Source: Leptolinea sp964397625
Lineage (GTDB): Bacteria > Chloroflexota > Anaerolineae > Anaerolineales > Anaerolineaceae
Assembly: GCA_964397625.1 (NCBI GenBank)
Contig: CAYNJT010000004.1
Span: 1 to 64,000 of the forward strand
Reading direction: 5' to 3'
Length of the DNA stretch: 64,000 bases
Positions 36,482-45,332 of the stretch are shown piece by piece. Below the pieces are notes generated by a model. It searched no databases and was not told the DNA's origin. It was given only the letters and a program-made list of their open reading frames with translations. Positions within the stretch are counted from its first letter, which is position 1; each line of letters begins with the position of its first letter. Position numbers and translations under genes: made by a program.

Positions 36482-38032
36482 ATGACTACTCCCTCGATCA
36501 AGAAAACCCTGGGATTGACCGGTGTTACAGTGAACGCGATGGCGTTAATCGCCCCCGGCGCATTTCTATGGATGACGTTTCAATTGCAGGCTGCCAACGT
36601 GGATGCCGCTGGAAAAAGCACCGCAGGAGATATGTGGACAGGCATTGTTGTCGCGTTAATCGTTGCTTTTTTGACCGCTTTTTCGTTTTCTGAATTGGCC
36701 CGCAAATACCCGGATGCCGGAAGCGGAAGCGCTTATTATTTTGCTGAAAAAGCCTTCCTTGATCGGGGAAAAGCAAACCATCGACGATGGTCTCGCGTTG
36801 CGAAATTTATCACCGGTTGGGCAGCTCATCTCTTCTACTGGGTTTATCCGGGAGTTATGGTGGCATTTTTCGGAATATTGGTTTCTTATACTCTTAACCA
36901 ATTTGGGTGGGATGTTACTGTTTGGGGGCAGATACTGCTTGTATGGATGTTTGCCACTGTGGTTGGACTGGTGGCTGTACGTGGAATTATCGGGTCGACG
37001 ACTGTTTCCATTGTTATCAATATTATTCAACTGACATCACTTGTGGTTTTTTCCATACTGGCGATTATGTTTCGTATGCAAAATCCATTGAATGTTGCTC
37101 CGTCTGAATGGTACCACCCTACGGCAACGTCAATCATTTTGCCACATAACCTTTCCGGCATGTTATTTCAATCCACTATCGCCATTTTGATCCTGGTGGG
37201 ATTTGAATCATCAACAGCTCTGGCTGCTGAAGCTAAAAACCCTAAAAGGGACATTCCACGCGGTGTTATTCTGTCACTGGTCATTCAAGGTTTGTTCGCC
37301 TATTTATTGGAATACTTTGCCGCGAATTACGCATTAAGTTCAAGACTGACATCAACTGATGGCGCATTATCCGGCATTGCGGCTGCCGCGGCATCCAGCG
37401 CGCCGATAGGCGATATGGCCATTCAAATAGGTGACGCATTCCTTGGCGGCAATGGTTTCGCCTTTATGCTGGTCATTGCTGCTACCGTTGGTCTGGCAAT
37501 ACTAGGCACAACTCTGGCGGCTATGAATACTGCTGTGAGGATCAGTTTTGCCATGGCGCAAGATTCAGAATTGCCGGATGTTATGGGCTTACTGCATGAG
37601 AAATATGCCACGCCATCGGTGGCAGTCATTATTCTGGTCATTTTCACAGGCATTATAGGGACAATCGGTGTTTCAGGCGGGGTGACAGCATTAACTGGTA
37701 TCACACTGGCATCCAACCTGGGTACATTTATCCTGTACGCGCTAATTTGTGGAATAACCTTTGTCGCGTTCGCCGGTACACCCGATTTTAATTCCATAAA
37801 ACACGCGATTATTCCCTTGCTGGGATTTATCGCCAATACTGTGATGCTTCTTTCAATTTTTATTATTGGAATAATGACTGGAGGAACTACAACATCAGCT
37901 ACGTATATCGCGCTCGGAATCTCGTTTATCTGGTTATTGGCCAGTTCGCTTTATTTCATCATCAATAGCGCGAAAAAGGGGAAACCCATCTTTTCAAGTT
38001 CTCAGAAAATTGTCAGTGAATCACGGAATTAG
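36482..38032 (+). CDS. APC-superfamily amino-acid permease
   Basis: 516 residues, about 12 membrane segments. The first helix has 'GVTVNAMALIAPGAFLWM', the APC substrate/Na-site region, and 'FSELARKYPDAGSGSAYYF' is the loop typical of the family. 'LVGFESSTALAAEAKNPKRDIPR' after helix 6 is the standard APC block. Likely imports an amino acid or polyamine; specificity is not readable. The ATG at 36482 has GGAG 6 bases upstream and is preferred to an in-frame TTG at 36470. It shares the CCCATWTGGG element with amt and the beta-type glutamine synthetase, so nitrogen control is likely. Confidence 0.88.
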   Translation: MTTPSIKKTLGLTGVTVNAMALIAPGAFLWMTFQLQAANVDAAGKSTAGDMWTGIVVALIVAFLTAFSFSELARKYPDAGSGSAYYFAEKAFLDRGKANHRRWSRVAKFITGWAAHLFYWVYPGVMVAFFGILVSYTLNQFGWDVTVWGQILLVWMFATVVGLVAVRGIIGSTTVSIVINIIQLTSLVVFSILAIMFRMQNPLNVAPSEWYHPTATSIILPHNLSGMLFQSTIAILILVGFESSTALAAEAKNPKRDIPRGVILSLVIQGLFAYLLEYFAANYALSSRLTSTDGALSGIAAAAASSAPIGDMAIQIGDAFLGGNGFAFMLVIAATVGLAILGTTLAAMNTAVRISFAMAQDSELPDVMGLLHEKYATPSVAVIILVIFTGIIGTIGVSGGVTALTGITLASNLGTFILYALICGITFVAFAGTPDFNSIKHAIIPLLGFIANTVMLLSIFIIGIMTGGTTTSATYIALGISFIWLLASSLYFIINSAKKGKPIFSSSQKIVSESRN

Positions 38033-38048
38033 ATTGGCAATCTGTGTT

Positions 38049-38080
38049 GAGGGAAGAGATAGGGCGCTATCTCTTCCCTC
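38049..38080 (+). terminator. Terminator after the APC permease
   Basis: A 14-bp perfect stem (38049-38062 with 38067-38080) and a 4-base loop, followed by ATTCTTTC. It separates the permease from the PP2C-kinase-glnA unit. Confidence 0.75.
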
Positions 38081-38104
38081 ATTCTTTCAGGAGACAATTC
38101 GCTA

Positions 38105-38920
38105 ATGCGATGTATACCAGAAATAATCAGCAGTGGTATGAGTGTAGTCGGATTAATTCGTGAGGATAATCAGGATTCAATCCATATTCATGATGAAAAA
38201 TGTGATCCCGCAAAGGGTTTAATATTTGGCGTTGCCGATGGAATGGGTGGGTATTCCCTTGGTGGGCTGGCCAGCCAGATGGCGCTGGACCTGGTTGTTG
38301 GAGCGTTACTGGAGAGAAATATTCCACAACCGGAAGCGATTAAGACCGGAATAGACAGAGCCAATCTGCAAGTCTATAACACGGCTGTCCAGAAAGGTGT
38401 TGGGAGGATGGGGACGACAATTACTGTTGCTTATATACTTGGCGAAACCCTGCACCTTGGTCATGTTGGCGACAGCCGGGCGTACCTGGTGCGCAATGGA
38501 AAAGCGGAATGCCTTACTGTGGATCACACTCAAGTTGGAGAGATGGTACGGGCGAAGATTCTGAAACCCAATCGAATACGCACTCATTCGCAGCGCTCCA
38601 TCCTCACTCGCGCTGTGGGGATATCTCTATTTGTAAAGCCGCACATTACCAGCTGCCGGCTTTTGCCTGGCGACCGGATCATACTTTGTTCTGATGGGGT
38701 TTGGTCGGTTATCGAAGATGAAGAATTCGCCCGTGTGGCTGAACAACATCCTGTGGAACAGGTCAGTCAGGTTCTGATTGATCTCGCGATGGAACGCGAA
38801 TCGGATGATAACGCTTCAGTCGTTGCCTTTGAGATCAAAGGATTTCACCCGGCATCCACATTAACCGAAGGTGTAAAAAGCCCTGCCTGGCTTTACAAAA
38901 TAAGGAATATGACGCGATGA
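38105..38920 (+). CDS. PP2C-family Ser/Thr protein phosphatase
   Basis: 271 residues. Metal-binding and catalytic motifs of bacterial PP2C are in place: 'REDNQD' (19-24), 'VADGMGG' with D45, 'GDSRAYL', 'LCSDGVW' and 'DDNASVV'. It would dephosphorylate the targets of the kinase encoded next, with which its stop overlaps by 4 bases. AGGAG lies about 11 bases upstream of the ATG. The phosphatase-kinase pair is followed by the alpha-type glutamine synthetase 21 bases on, with no terminator between, so the three genes look like one transcript. Confidence 0.92.
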   Translation: MRCIPEIISSGMSVVGLIREDNQDSIHIHDEKCDPAKGLIFGVADGMGGYSLGGLASQMALDLVVGALLERNIPQPEAIKTGIDRANLQVYNTAVQKGVGRMGTTITVAYILGETLHLGHVGDSRAYLVRNGKAECLTVDHTQVGEMVRAKILKPNRIRTHSQRSILTRAVGISLFVKPHITSCRLLPGDRIILCSDGVWSVIEDEEFARVAEQHPVEQVSQVLIDLAMERESDDNASVVAFEIKGFHPASTLTEGVKSPAWLYKIRNMTR

Positions 38921-39921
38921 ATGCCTATGCTATAATTTCTGACAACATGCCTCAGATTGGCGACCTATTCGACCGCTATCAGATCCAGACGCATATGGCT
39001 CAGGGTGGAATGAGTGATGTTTATCGTGCCTATGATCTGGTGAATCGTCGGGAAGTCGTCATAAAAGTTCCAGATCAATCCATGCTGGGTGATCCGGCTC
39101 AATATGAGCGATTCCAACGCGAATTGGAAGTGATCAATACACTCAATCATCCGGCTGTGTTGAAGGGATTGGGTTCAGGAAAATACAACAAGGTGCCTTA
39201 TCTGGTTACCGAGTATGTGGACGGAAAATCGCTGCGCGCGCTTATTGATACAGCAGGTTCGTTTCCGGAAGACCAGGCAATACAGATAGTGAGAAAGATC
39301 GCCGAGGGAATGGCTTATTGCCATGAGAATAAGGTAATTCATCGCGACCTCAAACCAGAGAATATTCTGGTCAGTACCGACGGCCAACCAATCATTATGG
39401 ATTTTGGCCTCGCGTTGACGAAAAGCGCCCACCGGGTAACGTATTCTAACTTAAGCGCAACCATGGGCACCCCTGACTATATGTCACCCGAGCAAATCGA
39501 CGGCCAGAGGGGAGATCGCCGTACGGATATTTACGCTCTTGGGATCATCTTATTTGAACTACTTGCCGGTAATCCACCGTTTTCCGGCGATTCAAATATG
39601 GCCGTAATGTCTCAGCATCTTAATAACACTGCACCCCGGCTGGATAAACTTAAACCATCGATATCACCGCAACTGGCGGCAATTGTGGCAAGGTGCCTGC
39701 AAAAGGATCCGGACGCGCGCTACCAGACCATGAATGAATTGATTACAGATCTAAATAACCCGCAAAGTGTCGATCTCCAAATTCTCGATCGAAAAGAGAA
39801 ACGTTTGTCGACGGGGCTTTCACTGGCTCAGTTGCAGGTCATTCGTTCGATTGTGATAGCTCTGATAATTCTCGCCGGTCTGGTCGCGCTGGCAATGGTT
39901 TTACAGAATCTTCGTCCATAG
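38917..39921 (+). CDS. PknB-type Ser/Thr protein kinase, short membrane-anchored form
   Basis: 334 residues. Kinase domain about 21-285: Gly-rich loop 'MAQGGMSDVYRA' (27-38), invariant K50, catalytic 'HRDLKPEN' (142-149, D144), DFG at 162-164 and 'GTPDYMSPEQ'. One C-terminal membrane helix (about 305-330) and no external PASTA or sensor domain, so signal input must be cytoplasmic or through partners. M11 is an alternative start. Operon position makes the glutamine synthetase or its regulators plausible substrates; that is inference. Confidence 0.93.
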   Translation: MNAYAIISDNMPQIGDLFDRYQIQTHMAQGGMSDVYRAYDLVNRREVVIKVPDQSMLGDPAQYERFQRELEVINTLNHPAVLKGLGSGKYNKVPYLVTEYVDGKSLRALIDTAGSFPEDQAIQIVRKIAEGMAYCHENKVIHRDLKPENILVSTDGQPIIMDFGLALTKSAHRVTYSNLSATMGTPDYMSPEQIDGQRGDRRTDIYALGIILFELLAGNPPFSGDSNMAVMSQHLNNTAPRLDKLKPSISPQLAAIVARCLQKDPDARYQTMNELITDLNNPQSVDLQILDRKEKRLSTGLSLAQLQVIRSIVIALIILAGLVALAMVLQNLRP

Positions 39922-39942
39922 ATCAGTTAATCAAGAAATCCT

Positions 39943-41280
39943 ATGATAAACCTATCATCCAAAACAGAAATTTTGAATCGAACAGAGATTAACAATATTC
40001 GTTTTGTTGACCTGCAATTTACAGATATTGTCGGCGTGGTAAAAAATGTAACCATTCCCATCCATGAACTGCCAGCCGCTCTGGAAAATGGTATCTGGTT
40101 TGACGGCTCATCCATCGAGGGATTTGCACGGGTGGCTGAGAGCGATATGCACCTGCGGCCAGATTTATCCACATTTGCCATTGTTCCCTGGTTGAAGGGA
40201 GAAGATGCAACCGCGCGTTTGATATGCGATGTGTATACTCCGGAAGGGATACCGTTTCAGGGTGATCCTAGGGGGGTATTGCGTAATGTGTTGAATGACG
40301 CCCGCGAAATGGGTTTTCAGTATTTCACCGGTCCTGAATTAGAATTCTTTCTTCTTAAACCCCATTCCGATGGATCTTTAATCCCGCCAAAACCGCATGA
40401 CGCGGGAAGTTATTTTGACGCTCCTTCTGATATGGCGGCCGGCTTGCGACGGAATATGGCCGCTACCCTGGAAGCGCTCGGTTTGGATGTCGAAGCTATG
40501 CATCATGAGGGCGCCCCGGGTCAGCACGAGATTGACTTTCGTTACTCTGACGCGTTAAAGACGGCGGATAGCGCCGTTACCCTGCGGGTGGCATTAAAAG
40601 TGATTGCCCAATTGAATGGCCTGTATTGTTCATTCATGCCCAAGCCCATCCGGGGAATGAGTGGGTCGGGGATGCATGTTCACCAGAGTCTGGCCTACAC
40701 AGCCAATGGTAAGAACGCTTTCGCGGATCCAGGTGACCCACATGGCCTTTCACTGATCGCCAAACAATTTATTGCCGGGCAGTTATATCATTCCCGAGGT
40801 ATGTGCGCCGTGCTCGCGCCTCTCGTAAATTCATACAAACGGCTGGTAGCCGGATATGAAGCTCCGGTATATATCACCTGGGCTCGAATTAATCGTTCCG
40901 CCTTGATCCGAGTCCCGCGCTCTTCGGATGATTCTTTAACCCGATTGGAATTGCGATGCCCTGATCCAAGCTGCAATCCATATCTGGCCTTTGCCGTGAT
41001 GCTGGCCGCTGGTCTGGATGGAATACGCCGGAACTTACCGGTGCCCGAGGCAACAGAAGAAAACATCTACCTTATTGAAAACCAAAAGCAGCCCAAATCG
41101 TCCATTCTGCCAGATTCTCTAGATCAGGCATTGGATGAACTGGAAAGGGATGATGTAATTTGTAACGCTCTTGGCCCGCATCTGGTTGAGCGGTTCATCA
41201 GCGCCAAACGCCAGGAATGGGAAGATTACCGGCTTTCTGTTACCCCTTGGGAGCTTGAAAAATATCTCCCGAACTATTGA
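39943..41280 (+). CDS. glnA: Glutamine synthetase type I, alpha subtype
   Basis: 445 residues. Joins ammonia and glutamate with ATP to make glutamine. Family motifs: 'WFDGSSIEGFARVAESDM', 'GPELEFFLL', 'EGAPGQHEIDF', 'KPIRGMSGSGMHVHQSL' and 'NRSALIRVP'. The length and lack of the roughly 25-residue insertion mark the alpha subtype. At the position of the adenylylation tyrosine loop it has 'EENIYLIENQKQPKSS' rather than the NLYDLPPEE type, so it is unlikely to be a GlnE target. The ribosome site is weak; translation may depend on the kinase gene 21 bases upstream. No CCCATWTGGG element precedes it. Confidence 0.95.
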   Translation: MINLSSKTEILNRTEINNIRFVDLQFTDIVGVVKNVTIPIHELPAALENGIWFDGSSIEGFARVAESDMHLRPDLSTFAIVPWLKGEDATARLICDVYTPEGIPFQGDPRGVLRNVLNDAREMGFQYFTGPELEFFLLKPHSDGSLIPPKPHDAGSYFDAPSDMAAGLRRNMAATLEALGLDVEAMHHEGAPGQHEIDFRYSDALKTADSAVTLRVALKVIAQLNGLYCSFMPKPIRGMSGSGMHVHQSLAYTANGKNAFADPGDPHGLSLIAKQFIAGQLYHSRGMCAVLAPLVNSYKRLVAGYEAPVYITWARINRSALIRVPRSSDDSLTRLELRCPDPSCNPYLAFAVMLAAGLDGIRRNLPVPEATEENIYLIENQKQPKSSILPDSLDQALDELERDDVICNALGPHLVERFISAKRQEWEDYRLSVTPWELEKYLPNY

Positions 41281-41315
41281 AATCATAGCCAAATAATGGA
41301 AAATACTATTTAGAA

Positions 41316-41347
41316 ATATACTCGTGTTGGTTTTGACACGAGTATAT
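41316..41347 (+). terminator. Terminator of the alpha-type glutamine synthetase gene
   Basis: A 12-bp perfect stem (ATATACTCGTGT at 41316-41327 with its complement at 41336-41347) and an 8-base loop, followed by a T-rich run. Confidence 0.8.
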
Positions 41348-41395
41348 TTATTGGGTTAATTTTTGCTCAATCTTGCTTAAAATCCTGAGAATATG

Positions 41396-41422
41396 CTCCA
41401 TTTGGGTAATATACAGGGGTAC
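41396..41422. promoter_or_regulatory. Operator-like element upstream of the beta-type glutamine synthetase
   Basis: TCCATTTGGGTA at 41397-41408 followed by GGGGTACC at 41416-41423, both halves of the motif seen before amt and the APC permease. Its centre is about 32 bases before the TATAAT box at 41433. Confidence 0.5.
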
Positions 41423-41432
41423 CATGCCTGCA

Positions 41433-41438
41433 TATAAT
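41433..41438 (+). promoter_or_regulatory. Likely -10 box of the beta-type glutamine synthetase gene
   Basis: A perfect TATAAT, 46 bases before the ATG. No good -35 is present at 16-18 bases, which suits an activator-dependent promoter driven from the operator just upstream. Confidence 0.45.
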
Positions 41439-41483
41439 CTGGGACATAAGTTTGCAGAAAGAACTCATTAAGGAGAGAATTCC

Positions 41484-42896
41484 ATGGCTAAGACAGTTTC
41501 AGAAATACTGGCGTTGGCAAAAGATGTAAAAATGGTGGATATCCGCTTTACAGATCTTCCAGGACAGTGGCAGCATTTCACTCTACCTGTACATCGGTTA
41601 ACCGCAGATCTATTTGAAGAAGGTATCCCGTTTGATGGTTCATCCATTCGTGGATTTCAGGAAATCCATGAATCGGATATGTTGCTGAAACCCGATCCGG
41701 AGACAGCGTTTATTGATCCGGTTGCCACTATTCCGACTCTGGTGATCACTTGCGATGTGTATGATCCCATTACATTACAGCCCTATCTGCGGGATCCGCG
41801 CTATGTTGCCCGTAAGGCCGAAGCGTATCTGAAACAGACCGGTATTGCTGATACCGTGTTCATGGGACCGGAAGCGGAGTTCTTCATTTTTGATAATGTT
41901 CGTTATTCAAACAACACCTACGAATCCTTCTATTTTATTGACAGTGAAGAAGGCTGGTGGAACAGCGGCCGCGCTGACAAGCCGAACTTTGGTGGTCAAA
42001 TCTTGCCGAAACGCGGATATTTCCCTGTTCCACCCGCCGACACATTGCAGGATGTGCGCTCCAAGATCGTCATGGCGATGGAAGAAGCCGGTGTCCGTAT
42101 GGAAATCCATCACCACGAAGTGGCCACTGCCGGACAAACCGAACTGGGTATGCGCTTTGACACTCTGACCCGCATGGCTGATAACTTGCTGCTTTACAAA
42201 TATATTGCCAAGAATGTAGCCCGCCAGAATGGCAAAACGGTAACCTTCATGCCCAAACCACTCTTCGGTGACAACGGCTCTGGTATGCACGTGCACTCCT
42301 CCCTGTGGAAGGGCAATACCAATGTCTTCTACGATGCCGCCGGTTATGCCGGCCTGTCTGACACCGCGAAATACTATATCGGCGGTTTGTTGAAGCACGC
42401 TCCTGCCCTGTTGGCCCTGACTTCACCGACAACCAATTCATTCCGCCGCCTGGTACCCGGGTTCGAAGCCCCTGTGAATCTGGCGTATTCACAGCGCAAC
42501 CGTTCTGCTATTTGTCGCATCCCGGTGACAAAGAGCTCGAAGGCCAAACGTATTGAATTCCGCGCGCCCGATCCTTCCAGCAACCCGTATCTGTGTTTTG
42601 CCGCAATCTTGATGGCAGGGTTGGATGGTATCCAGAATCGGATTGATCCGGGTGAACCGCAGGATAAGGATCTGTACGAGCTGCCCGCTGAAGAAAAGAA
42701 ATTGATCAAACAGGTTCCAGGATCATTAAGCGATGTGTTAGCAGCTCTGGAAGCGGATCATGACTTCCTGCTCAAAGGCGATGTCTTCACCTCCGACCTG
42801 TTGGAAGCCTATATTTCCTATAAAAAGATGAATGAGCTCGATCCTGTACGGCTGCGCCCCACTCCTTACGAATTCAGCCTGTACTTCGATATCTAA
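41484..42896 (+). CDS. glnA: Glutamine synthetase type I, beta subtype
   Basis: 470 residues; same reaction as its neighbour but with the beta-subtype insertion (about 140-165, 'SEEGWWNSGR') and the adenylylation loop 'KDLYELPAEE' containing the AMP-acceptor tyrosine. Other motifs: 'FDGSSIRGFQEIHESDM', 'GPEAEFFIF', 'MPKPLFGDNGSGMHVHSSL'. AAGGAGAG lies 6 bases before the ATG. This is the expected substrate of the GlnE protein at 29624-33093, and its promoter region carries the nitrogen-type operator. Two terminators isolate it as a single-gene unit. Confidence 0.96.
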   Translation: MAKTVSEILALAKDVKMVDIRFTDLPGQWQHFTLPVHRLTADLFEEGIPFDGSSIRGFQEIHESDMLLKPDPETAFIDPVATIPTLVITCDVYDPITLQPYLRDPRYVARKAEAYLKQTGIADTVFMGPEAEFFIFDNVRYSNNTYESFYFIDSEEGWWNSGRADKPNFGGQILPKRGYFPVPPADTLQDVRSKIVMAMEEAGVRMEIHHHEVATAGQTELGMRFDTLTRMADNLLLYKYIAKNVARQNGKTVTFMPKPLFGDNGSGMHVHSSLWKGNTNVFYDAAGYAGLSDTAKYYIGGLLKHAPALLALTSPTTNSFRRLVPGFEAPVNLAYSQRNRSAICRIPVTKSSKAKRIEFRAPDPSSNPYLCFAAILMAGLDGIQNRIDPGEPQDKDLYELPAEEKKLIKQVPGSLSDVLAALEADHDFLLKGDVFTSDLLEAYISYKKMNELDPVRLRPTPYEFSLYFDI

Positions 42897-42932
42897 AATC
42901 CTGTAACCGGAACGGTATTTCTTCCTCATAGA

Positions 42933-42988
42933 GACCGCCGGCAACTGACCGCTGACCTGTACTGGGATGCCATCAGCGGCCGGCGGTC
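42933..42988 (+). terminator. Terminator of the beta-type glutamine synthetase gene
   Basis: A 10-bp outer stem (GACCGCCGGC with GCCGGCGGTC) enclosing an inner GCTGA/TCAGC pair, followed by AAGTCTTTTATTT. The large loop makes this a branched terminator. Confidence 0.65.
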
Positions 42989-43028
42989 AAGTCTTTTATT
43001 TGTATTCAATAGTATCGGGCATGTTAAA

Positions 43029-45332
43029 ATGAACAAAGACATCAGGCAAACCTATATGACTATTCAGGAAAACGGCATGCCCAATGACGCCGATACACGC
43101 TTACTGGAAGCGTTGGAAAGTTTAAACCAGATTAGTGGAACGATTAATCGCATCGGTTCTGACGATGTTATCAGCAGCGCTGACAGTCTTCGACTGATAG
43201 CCGAAAGCGCTATACGGGTGATCCCCGGATCTTCGGCGATGATTTATATTTATGATGAAAACAGCTCGCGATTTGAGGTTGGATCACGGGTTTCGGTAGG
43301 CCCAGAAGGGATTCGAACGACAGAGCTGGTTGATCAAATCGATGATCGACCGCGTCCGGATGGGATGGGGGCAAGAGCTGTTAAACGGCGAGAGCGTGTT
43401 CTTTCATATGATGAACCTGATAGCCGTGTTCATCCTTATTATTCCAGGCTGGGAGTTCGGTCAGTCGGTTGTTTCCCATTAATTGTTACCGAGCAGGTTG
43501 TCGGTGTTCTTTATTTATATCTTTACGAAGATCGTAGATTTTCCCGTTTGGAATTGCTCATGCTGGAAAATTTTGTGCATCAGGCGGCAATGGCCATTTA
43601 CCACACACGCCGCCTGGCCTCAATGAAACAAAATTTGGAACGCAAGGAAGATGAGTTGAACCAGCTCAACCGGGCCAGCATGTTGATATCTTCCCGGTTG
43701 AAATTGGAAGAAACCCTTGAAGCAATCTTACAACTGGCCCTGGATATGACCGGCGGGCATTATGGCATCTTCCGATTGCTGGATCGGGATGGGAAGAACC
43801 TGGTAACCCGCGCTTTTGCCGGGAATGGCATGACAGGACCGCGAACCGAGGTGCTGCCATTAAATGCCAACAGCGTCATGGCATATGTCGCGCGAAGCCG
43901 GCAGCCATCTCTGATTGCTGATTTACAGTCTGAACCCTGGTCAAAAATTTACTATCCTCTGGATTCTGGAATGTTAATGCGTTCCGAATTAGCCGTGCCG
44001 TTGATCAACGCCAGCGGTCGTCTGGAGGGAGTTTTAAACCTGGAGAGCCCAGAAGTTGGCGCATTTGATGAAAACCACAGCCACATACTTCAAACCCTGG
44101 CCACCTTTGCCGTAACTGCCATCCAGGAAGTTCGCCTGTTGGATGCCTTGCAGGAAGTCGCGCGGCTGATAATATCTGAACCCTGCCAGAAGGTGCTGGA
44201 TCATCTTACGTCGGTAGCTTGCGACCTGCTGAACGCGTCGGTCAGCGCGCTCTGGTTAAGGCGTGACAAAGAATTGATTCTTCAATCCTCCTGCGGCGGA
44301 TATCTCCATGGTGAGAGTATGCCGTTGGAAGGCAGCCTGACAGGACAGGCCATTTTGCGGCGAGAACCAGTGGTGGCCGATGATGTGCGTACCGATCCAC
44401 GGTTTCACCGGCAAGACCTTGCCAGGTCACAGAATTGGGCGCGGGCGTTAATCGTCCCATTCATCACCGGGGAAGACGAACTGCCTCCGGGTGCAATAGG
44501 CGTCTATAGTTCGGAACTTGAACCAGGCCGATTTGCCGAATCTGATTGGGATATGAAAGTGCTTACCTTTCTCTCCCATTACGCCGTTTTGGCCATTCAG
44601 AACGAAACCCGCCAGCAGGCTTTACGTTCCGCCCAGGAGCAGCGTTCCGTGGCTGAGACTTTTGCCGCGGTGGGAGATATTGCCTCCAACTTGCTGCACC
44701 ACCTGAACAATAAGGTGGGCACTATCCCCGTGCGGGTTCAGAGTATTCAAGACAAATGTGCCCCTGCATTGAAATCGGATACTTACCTGGCAAACAACCT
44801 GGCAGAAATCGAACGCTGCGCCATGGAAGCCATGCAGACTGTACGTGAAAATTTGTCCCATTTGCGTCCCATCCGCCTTGAACCAGTGGTCATAGAAGGG
44901 CGCATAAACGAAGCCCTTCAAGCTGCCAATCTGCCTCCAGGTATCAAAGTGAACCTGGAAGGTCTGGCGCATCTCCCTCTGGTAACCGCTGGTGGACAAA
45001 GCCTGACATTTGTTTTTGCCAACCTGATAGAGAATGCAGCCGATGCCATGCAGGGTAACGGAACAATATCCATTACCGGGATTTCACACGAAAAGTGGGT
45101 TGAGATCACCCTGAGTGATAATGGCCCTGGAATTTCTCCCGATCTGCATGACAGAATTTTTGAATTGAATTATTCAGGAAGAGCCAGCCAGCGGCCGGGA
45201 AAACTGGGCTTTGGCCTGTGGTGGGTAAAAACACTGATGACCCGCCTGGGTGGTTCCATTACGGTTGAAAGCGATGGTAAAACCGGGACTACATTCCGCC
45301 TTCGCCTTCCCAGAGTCAGAGATATTGTATGA
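43029..45332 (+). CDS. GAF-domain sensor histidine kinase, soluble
   Basis: 767 residues with no membrane helix. Three GAF domains (about 60-200, 230-375, 390-535), a dimerisation helix with 'LLHHLNNKVG' as the phospho-acceptor region (about 560), then a HATPase_c domain with 'NLIENAADAM', 'DNGPGIS' and 'GFGLWWVK' (about 660-765). The soluble form and GAF input suggest a cytoplasmic small ligand or redox signal. A start at 43077 has a better ribosome site (AGGA, 7-base spacer) and would remove 16 residues. The ATGA overlap with the regulator gene makes them a pair. A nitrogen role is possible from position only. Confidence 0.9.
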   Translation: MNKDIRQTYMTIQENGMPNDADTRLLEALESLNQISGTINRIGSDDVISSADSLRLIAESAIRVIPGSSAMIYIYDENSSRFEVGSRVSVGPEGIRTTELVDQIDDRPRPDGMGARAVKRRERVLSYDEPDSRVHPYYSRLGVRSVGCFPLIVTEQVVGVLYLYLYEDRRFSRLELLMLENFVHQAAMAIYHTRRLASMKQNLERKEDELNQLNRASMLISSRLKLEETLEAILQLALDMTGGHYGIFRLLDRDGKNLVTRAFAGNGMTGPRTEVLPLNANSVMAYVARSRQPSLIADLQSEPWSKIYYPLDSGMLMRSELAVPLINASGRLEGVLNLESPEVGAFDENHSHILQTLATFAVTAIQEVRLLDALQEVARLIISEPCQKVLDHLTSVACDLLNASVSALWLRRDKELILQSSCGGYLHGESMPLEGSLTGQAILRREPVVADDVRTDPRFHRQDLARSQNWARALIVPFITGEDELPPGAIGVYSSELEPGRFAESDWDMKVLTFLSHYAVLAIQNETRQQALRSAQEQRSVAETFAAVGDIASNLLHHLNNKVGTIPVRVQSIQDKCAPALKSDTYLANNLAEIERCAMEAMQTVRENLSHLRPIRLEPVVIEGRINEALQAANLPPGIKVNLEGLAHLPLVTAGGQSLTFVFANLIENAADAMQGNGTISITGISHEKWVEITLSDNGPGISPDLHDRIFELNYSGRASQRPGKLGFGLWWVKTLMTRLGGSITVESDGKTGTTFRLRLPRVRDIV

